Positions 15,441-19,151 of a stretch of DNA of 19,151 nt are shown piece after piece. How positions within the stretch are numbered: the stretch's first letter is position 1; the number at the start of each line of letters is the position of its first letter. This stretch comes from UBA1535 sp002323775 (GTDB lineage: Bacteria > Bacillota > Clostridia > Tissierellales > Sedimentibacteraceae), in NCBI GenBank assembly GCA_031993545.1, contig DAMAHZ010000059.1, positions 1-19,151 of the forward strand, given 5' to 3'. The notes beneath the pieces were generated by a model that made no database searches, had not been told where the DNA came from, and saw only the letters and a program-made list of their open reading frames with translations. The position numbers were made by a program, and so were the translations under genes.

Positions 15441-15513
15441 TTAATGATAAATGCCAAGTATAAAAAGCTTTTAAATCAAAATTATAGAAAAAAAGCTTTT
15501 AATTTATCATTAA
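15441..15513. repeat. 73-bp nested inverted repeat with 12-bp perfect ends
   Basis: TTAATGATAAAT (15441-15452) and ATTTATCATTAA (15502-15513) are perfect terminal arms. Inside, the palindrome AAAAGCTTTT occurs twice (15463-15472 and 15491-15500), so the element can fold as one long imperfect hairpin. No clear target-site duplication flanks it. Confidence 0.6.
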
Positions 15514-15703
15514 CTTGAATATATTAAAGTTAAATAGTGATACAAAGGCTAGAAAACTAAAATTATTAGTGCAAAATGATTTCAAGGGAAATAAATCAAT
15601 TTTAAACAACTATAGATTAATTTTGATATAAATAGTCATGAAAACAATTCAAACGCATTAAAAGTCAAATTTAAGCCTCGTATTTTCGATTTTCTATGCC
15701 ATA

Positions 15704-15733
15704 TATGTCACAAAATTATTATTTTGTGACATA
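15704..15733. repeat. 13-bp perfect hairpin
   Basis: TATGTCACAAAAT (15704-15716) and ATTTTGTGACATA (15721-15733) enclose TATT. TGTCAC-type symmetry could be a protein-binding dyad, or an RNA hairpin. No T tract on either side. Confidence 0.6.
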
Positions 15734-15745
15734 ATATATATTTCC

Positions 15746-15796
15746 AAAAATATCTCATAAATAAACATAGATGAATGTCAAACTTTATGAGATATT
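15746..15796 (-). terminator. Perfect 13-bp hairpin, possible distal purB terminator
   Basis: AATATCTCATAAA (15749-15761) and TTTATGAGATATT (15784-15796) enclose a 22-base loop that itself contains ACAT/ATGT. Read on the minus strand the 3' arm runs into five T's, so it could end the purB transcript about 200 bases after its stop codon. Confidence 0.4.
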
Positions 15797-15846
15797 CCAA
15801 TTATACAATTAAAAGTTAAGTTTGTCCATAAAAATTTTACATAAAT

Positions 15847-15874
15847 CAAATTTAGTTTCTTGAACTTAAATTTG
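15847..15874. repeat. Hairpin 8 + 3 bp
   Basis: CAAATTTA and TAAATTTG, with inner GTT/AAC and loop TCTTG, and one bulged T. Confidence 0.4.
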
Positions 15875-15997
15875 CTGGATTTAATTATAAAATAATTTAC
15901 ATAGTCATTCATATATAAAATAATCTTTAAAATTCCTATCAACAATTATAACTTTAATAATTTATAAACTTTATAACAATTTTAAACTTCAACTTCT

Positions 15998-17431
15998 TTA
16001 AACATTTAATTCAATTTCAATTCCTAATTCAGCTTTATTTTGTTCTAATAAATTTTTTATAACTTCTTCATAGAAATCTACAACTTGTTCAGGAGCTCTG
16101 CCTATAAAGTTTTTAGGATTGACAATCAAATTTATTTCCTCTTGTGATAAATTTATAAGCTTACTATTAGACATTCTTTCTAACAAGTCATTTGGATTGC
16201 CGAATTTTTTAACTTGCTCCCCTGCTTGCATTGACAAAGTTCTTATCTCCTCATGAAGCTCTTGTCTATCCCCTCCTCTTTTTACACATTCCATTATAAT
16301 ATTTTCAGTAGCCATAAACGGCAATTCTTCTTTTATATGTTTTTCTATAACTTTTTCGTTTACTACCATTCCATTAAAGATATTTATCGCAATACCCAAT
16401 ATTGCATCACATGCCAAAAATCCCTGTGGTATACTTAATCTCCTATTTGCAGAATCATCAAGCGTTCTTTCTAACCATTGAGTTGCAGCTGTATTTTCCA
16501 TATTTGCAGTATTTGAAATTATAAATCTTGATAATGAAGCTATTCTCTCACTTCTCATAGGATTTCTCTTATATGCCATAGCAGATGAACCTATTTGACT
16601 TTTCTCAAATGGCTCCTCTATTTCCTTTAAGCTTTGAAGTATTCTGATATCATTTGTTGCCTTGTGCAAGCTTTGTGCTATTCCAGACAATACATTTGCA
16701 ACTATTGTATCAAGCTTTCTTGAATATGTTTGTCCTGTTAAATGGAACGAACTTTCAAACCCCATTTTTTCAGCTATCATTTTATCTAGTTTTTTAACCT
16801 TTTCATTGTCATTTTCGAATAAGCTCATAAAGCTCGCTTGTGTTCCGGTTGTTCCCTTAACTCCTCTAAGCTTTAATTTGCTAATACAAAATTCTAATTG
16901 TTCATAATCCATGTATAAGTCTTGTAACCAAAGACTTGCTCTCTTACCTACTGTAGTTAATTGAGCAGGTTGAAAATGGGTAAATCCAAGTTCTGGAACA
17001 TCTTTATATTTTAAACAGAATTGTGACAATACATTTATTAGATTTAATAATTTGTTTTTAATTATCAATAATGCTTCTCTCATTACAATTATATCTGTAT
17101 TATCACCTACATACATACTTGTTGCACCTAAGTGAATTATAGGCATAGCCTTAGGGCAAGCTGTTCCAAATGTATGGATGTGTGCCATAACATCATGTCT
17201 GAATTCTTTTTCTTTTTGTGCAGCGAGCACATAATCTATATTATGTAAACTTTCTTTCATTTCATTAATTTGTTCATCAGTTATATTTAATCCTAATTCC
17301 TTTTCTGCTTCTGCTAAGGCAATCCACAGCTTTCTCCATGTTGTAAATTTCTTATTATCAGAAAAGACATAGGTCATTTCTTTGCTTGCATATCTCGTTA
17401 TCAATGGATTTTCGTAAATATCTTTACTCAT
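15998..17431 (-). CDS. purB: Adenylosuccinate lyase
   Basis: 477 residues of the fumarase/aspartase superfamily. It cleaves SAICAR to AICAR in purine synthesis and adenylosuccinate to AMP, releasing fumarate. The signature GSSAMAYKRNPM (281-292) contains the flexible-loop catalytic Ser. The other two conserved regions are HLGATSMYVGDNTD (100-113) and FTHFQPAQLTTVGKR (150-164), which carries a conserved His. HDVMAHIHTF lies at 79-88. The length is that of the longer ADSL type seen in clostridia and animals, not the ~430-residue Bacillus type. AGGAG lies ten bases before the ATG. The gene stands apart from other pur genes and probably has its own promoter (extended -10 at 17470-17478). Confidence 0.97.
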   Translation of the reverse strand: MSKDIYENPLITRYASKEMTYVFSDNKKFTTWRKLWIALAEAEKELGLNITDEQINEMKESLHNIDYVLAAQKEKEFRHDVMAHIHTFGTACPKAMPIIHLGATSMYVGDNTDIIVMREALLIIKNKLLNLINVLSQFCLKYKDVPELGFTHFQPAQLTTVGKRASLWLQDLYMDYEQLEFCISKLKLRGVKGTTGTQASFMSLFENDNEKVKKLDKMIAEKMGFESSFHLTGQTYSRKLDTIVANVLSGIAQSLHKATNDIRILQSLKEIEEPFEKSQIGSSAMAYKRNPMRSERIASLSRFIISNTANMENTAATQWLERTLDDSANRRLSIPQGFLACDAILGIAINIFNGMVVNEKVIEKHIKEELPFMATENIIMECVKRGGDRQELHEEIRTLSMQAGEQVKKFGNPNDLLERMSNSKLINLSQEEINLIVNPKNFIGRAPEQVVDFYEEVIKNLLEQNKAELGIEIELNV

Positions 17432-17469
17432 TATATAATTTCTCCTGTGTATTTATATTATTTTTGTTA

Positions 17470-17478
17470 ATTATATCA
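17470..17478 (-). promoter_or_regulatory. Extended -10 promoter of purB
   Basis: On the minus strand TGATATAAT gives a perfect TATAAT with the TG extension, 39 bases upstream of the ATG. The -35 region is poor. Confidence 0.5.
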
Positions 17479-17503
17479 ATTAAAATCTGTTAAAAGTTTA
17501 GCA

Positions 17504-17526
17504 TTTAAAAAGCTGCTATTTTTAAA
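17504..17526. repeat. Inverted repeat between the membrane gene and purB
   Basis: TTTAAAAA and TTTTTAAA enclose GCTGCTA; TAGCA/TGCTA is an alternative stem. It could be a weak terminator of the membrane protein gene. Confidence 0.35.
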
Positions 17527-17561
17527 TTATTTTATAAAAGGCATATGCTCTACTGTCTGAG

Positions 17562-17993
17562 TCATTTATTGCATATTTTTTTATAAAAATAAAGAATAAT
17601 GTTAGCTGGAAACATACGCTGATTAAATAGAATAACCATTGCTAATGTGCCTTGAATTAGACCAATAATAAAGTATATTATGTGTAGAGCTACAACTGAT
17701 TCAAGCATGATACATTGGACAACAATCCAAATCACAAGTGCCCAACCAAACACACTGCTGACATATCCATGAAACCATGGTTTATAATAGATTACTAAAG
17801 CACTTATAATATTCCCTAGACCAATAACTGTAAATAAAATTATTCCTGGTATAAGAAAACTGGTGAAAGGTGAATTTTTTAAAGTTATTCCAAAAGGACT
17901 ATGAGGGTTTAAAATAGCCATCATTCCCCCGCCCATAGCTCCTAATCCTACAAATATGTGTAAAATGAACAATATACGGTATACAATTTTCAT
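17562..17993 (-). CDS. Small four-helix membrane protein of unknown function
   Basis: 143 residues with four hydrophobic helices at about 5-24, 46-66, 79-101 and 103-127, few charged residues, and a short basic tail. No motif that I can name; GLGAMGGGMMAILNPHSPFG after the first helix is Gly-rich and may be a re-entrant or loop segment. I chose the ATG at 17993 because GGAGG lies nine bases upstream (18008-18004); a longer reading from 18077 adds 28 unconserved residues lacking a ribosome binding site. It lies upstream of purB on the same strand, 130 bases away, and is probably a separate unit. Function unknown. Confidence 0.75.
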   Translation of the reverse strand: MKIVYRILFILHIFVGLGAMGGGMMAILNPHSPFGITLKNSPFTSFLIPGIILFTVIGLGNIISALVIYYKPWFHGYVSSVFGWALVIWIVVQCIMLESVVALHIIYFIIGLIQGTLAMVILFNQRMFPANIILYFYKKICNK

Positions 17994-18154
17994 ATAGTTT
18001 TTCCTCCAAACTAATTTAATAGCAATACAATGTTGCTTACTTGTTATAGATGAAATATGTATGGCACTAATTCTCAATTAAAAACTTACTAGAATTTTTT
18101 GATAAAATATATAAATCAAAGCTTTTTATAAAAAGTTTTAAGAATTTATATATC

Positions 18155-18178
18155 AAGTGTCAATATAAGTGTCAATAT
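18155..18178. repeat. Exact 12-bp tandem duplication
   Basis: AAGTGTCAATAT occurs twice head to tail with no mismatch. Confidence 0.8.
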
Positions 18179-18227
18179 AAAATATATAATATTTCAATGT
18201 AATTGTAAAGTCTTTTTATGAAAAAAT

Positions 18228-18263
18228 AAAAATAATAAGCCTGATTAAGGTTTGTTATTTTTT
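18228..18263 (+). terminator. Orphan plus-strand intrinsic terminator
   Basis: AAAAATAATAAGCCT (18228-18242) pairs with AGGTTTGTTATTTTT (18248-18262) as a 15-bp stem with two G-U pairs on the plus strand, a GATTA loop and a six-T end. On the minus strand the same two positions become A-C mismatches, so it is built for plus-strand RNA, yet no plus-strand gene precedes it. Confidence 0.55.
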
Positions 18264-18290
18264 AATAATAAAATTATAAATTTAATAACG

Positions 18291-18308
18291 ATTAAAAAAT
18301 TTTTTAAT
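18291..18308. repeat. 18-bp perfect AT palindrome
   Basis: ATTAAAAAATTTTTTAAT, made only of A and T. No function assigned. Confidence 0.5.
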
Positions 18309-18403
18309 TAATTTGATTAATATAAATATAATACGCTTTCACGTATAATGCAATAATAATTTTAAAATATGGTAATTCTTTCTATATGAATTTTTATTAT
18401 ACT

Positions 18404-18430
18404 AAAAAAAGGCCACAATTGTGACCTTTT
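18404..18430 (-). terminator. Intrinsic terminator of rny
   Basis: On the minus strand AAAAGGTCACAA pairs with TTGTGGCCTTTT, with one U-G pair, followed by a T run (18410-18404), four bases after the rny stop codon. It is imperfect on the plus strand, where the pair is C-A. Confidence 0.85.
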
Positions 18431-18434
18431 CTAT

Positions 18435-19151
18435 TTATTTTGCATATTCGATTGCTCTTACTTCTCTTATTACATTTACTTTGATTTGTCCAGGGTATTC
18501 TAATTCGTCTTCTATTTTCTTAACTATATCTTTTGCTATTAAAATTATTGAATTATCATTTACAAGTTCTGGCTTAACCATAATTCTTATTTCTCTACCA
18601 GCTTGTATAGCAAATGATTTTTCAACACCCTCAAACGAATTGGATATTTCTTCCAATTTTTCAAGTCTCTTAATGTACGATTCAAGTGTTTCTCTCCTTG
18701 CACCTGGTCTTGATGCTGATATTGCATCAGCAGCTTGTACTAATACAGCCTCTATTGTTTGTGGCTCTACATCTCCATGGTGTGCAGCAATTGCATGTAA
18801 TATTGCTTTATTTTCTTTATATTTTCTTGCTAAATCTTCTCCTATTGATACGTGAGAACCTTCTATTTCATGGTCTACCGCTTTTCCTATATCATGCAAT
18901 AATCCTGCTCGTTTTGCTATTTTGACATCAGCGCCTAATTCAGCAGCCATAATTCCTGCTAAATGAGCAACTTCCACAGAATGTTTTAAAACATTTTGAC
19001 CATAGCTTGTTCTAAATCTAAGTCGTCCTAATAATTTTATAAGTTCTGGATGTAAACCGTGTATTCCTGCTTCAAATGCGGCTTGCTCGCCATCATCTTT
19101 AATCTGTTGATCAATCTCTTTTTTAGATTTTTCAACCATTTCTTCTATTCT
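18435..19151 (-). CDS. rny: Ribonuclease Y, 3' part
   Basis: The gene is cut by the right edge; 238 C-terminal residues are visible. RNase Y is the membrane-bound endoribonuclease that starts mRNA decay in many Firmicutes. Visible are RIEEMVEKSKKEID (end of the KH-HD linker), EAGIHGLHPELIKLLGRLRFRTSYGQNVLKHSVEVAHL and the HD metal site LLHDIGKAVDHE (H86-D87 of the visible part), then AHHGDVEPQTIEAVLVQAADAISASRPGARRETLE and the C-terminal domain ending in REVRAIEYAK. The transmembrane anchor, coiled coil and KH domain lie outside the window. The gene ends at a clear terminator. No upstream neighbour is visible. Confidence 0.97.
   Translation of the reverse strand, partial: RIEEMVEKSKKEIDQQIKDDGEQAAFEAGIHGLHPELIKLLGRLRFRTSYGQNVLKHSVEVAHLAGIMAAELGADVKIAKRAGLLHDIGKAVDHEIEGSHVSIGEDLARKYKENKAILHAIAAHHGDVEPQTIEAVLVQAADAISASRPGARRETLESYIKRLEKLEEISNSFEGVEKSFAIQAGREIRIMVKPELVNDNSIILIAKDIVKKIEDELEYPGQIKVNVIREVRAIEYAK

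Larger units (their letters stand above)
15354..15997. other. 644-bp non-coding gap rich in inverted repeats
   Basis: No convincing gene is visible on either strand. Besides the recombinase promoter it holds four inverted repeats, listed separately (15441-15513, 15704-15733, 15749-15796, 15847-15874). The two central ones have 13-bp perfect arms. The region is very AT-rich with scattered stops. Confidence 0.7.
17994..18434. other. Non-coding gap between the membrane gene and rny
   Basis: No gene is visible. The gap holds the palindrome CTTTTTATAAAAAG (18122-18135), a 12-bp tandem repeat, a plus-strand terminator, an 18-bp palindrome and the rny terminator, listed separately. Confidence 0.65.

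Noticed and set aside
15463..15500. Two AAAAGCTTTT copies as the start of a repeat array.
   Set aside because: Only two copies, each a short palindrome, with no regular spacer series; not CRISPR-like.
15723..15751. On the minus strand AATATATATTATGT is identical to 14 bases of the Bacillus subtilis dif site, close to a Xer-type recombinase.
   Set aside because: Outside this AT-rich core the arms fit poorly: about 7 of 11 bases on the XerD side and 5 of 11 on the XerC side by my alignment. The match can arise by chance in this base composition. A genome-wide dif search would decide.

Overview
The window is AT-rich, densely coding DNA from a low-GC Gram-positive bacterium, most likely an anaerobic member of the Clostridia. 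The evidence is the miaB-mutS-mutL-miaA cluster followed by an 'aluminium resistance'/methionine gamma-lyase family gene, a Firmicutes-type LexA with a GAAC-N4-GTTC operator, a YneA-like LysM membrane protein beside lexA, an endonuclease-type MutL, and RNase Y. I cannot name the genus. I see no rRNA, tRNA, CRISPR array, prophage or insertion sequence.

Layout. (1) 1-8095, plus strand: the 3' part of miaB (tRNA ms2i6A methylthiotransferase), mutS, mutL, miaA (tRNA i6A prenyltransferase) and a PLP-dependent lyase-family gene. This joins the two enzymes of tRNA A37 hypermodification to mismatch repair. miaA has no ATG, GTG, TTG or CTG start that keeps its Walker A motif; the best start is an ATA at 5675. 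(2) 8221-9925, plus strand: a GNAT acetyltransferase and a PfkB-family kinase. The kinase has its own promoter and a short leader that can fold so that its ribosome binding site is paired. (3) 10048-11376, plus strand: a PadR regulator, a DUF2812 membrane protein and a lipoprotein, behind a strong promoter with dyad operator sites. (4) 11546-13128, minus strand: CorA-like transporter and lexA. Divergent from lexA is a LysM membrane protein with a consensus SOS box inside its promoter, and then a small unknown protein whose promoter looks like a decayed copy of that SOS promoter. (5) 14361-19151, minus strand: a Xer-type tyrosine recombinase, a 644-bp non-coding stretch rich in perfect inverted repeats, purB, a small four-helix membrane protein, a second non-coding stretch holding an orphan plus-strand terminator, and the 3' part of rny (RNase Y) with a clear intrinsic terminator.

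How the genes fit together: the core theme is genome and RNA maintenance (mismatch repair, SOS response, chromosome-dimer-type recombinase, tRNA modification, RNA decay), with a small inserted regulatory/accessory block (GNAT, PfkB, PadR operon, CorA). The most promising second-look items are the non-canonical miaA start, the structured leader of the PfkB kinase, the LexA operator array with a possible additional SOS gene, and the hairpin-dense gap beside the recombinase.
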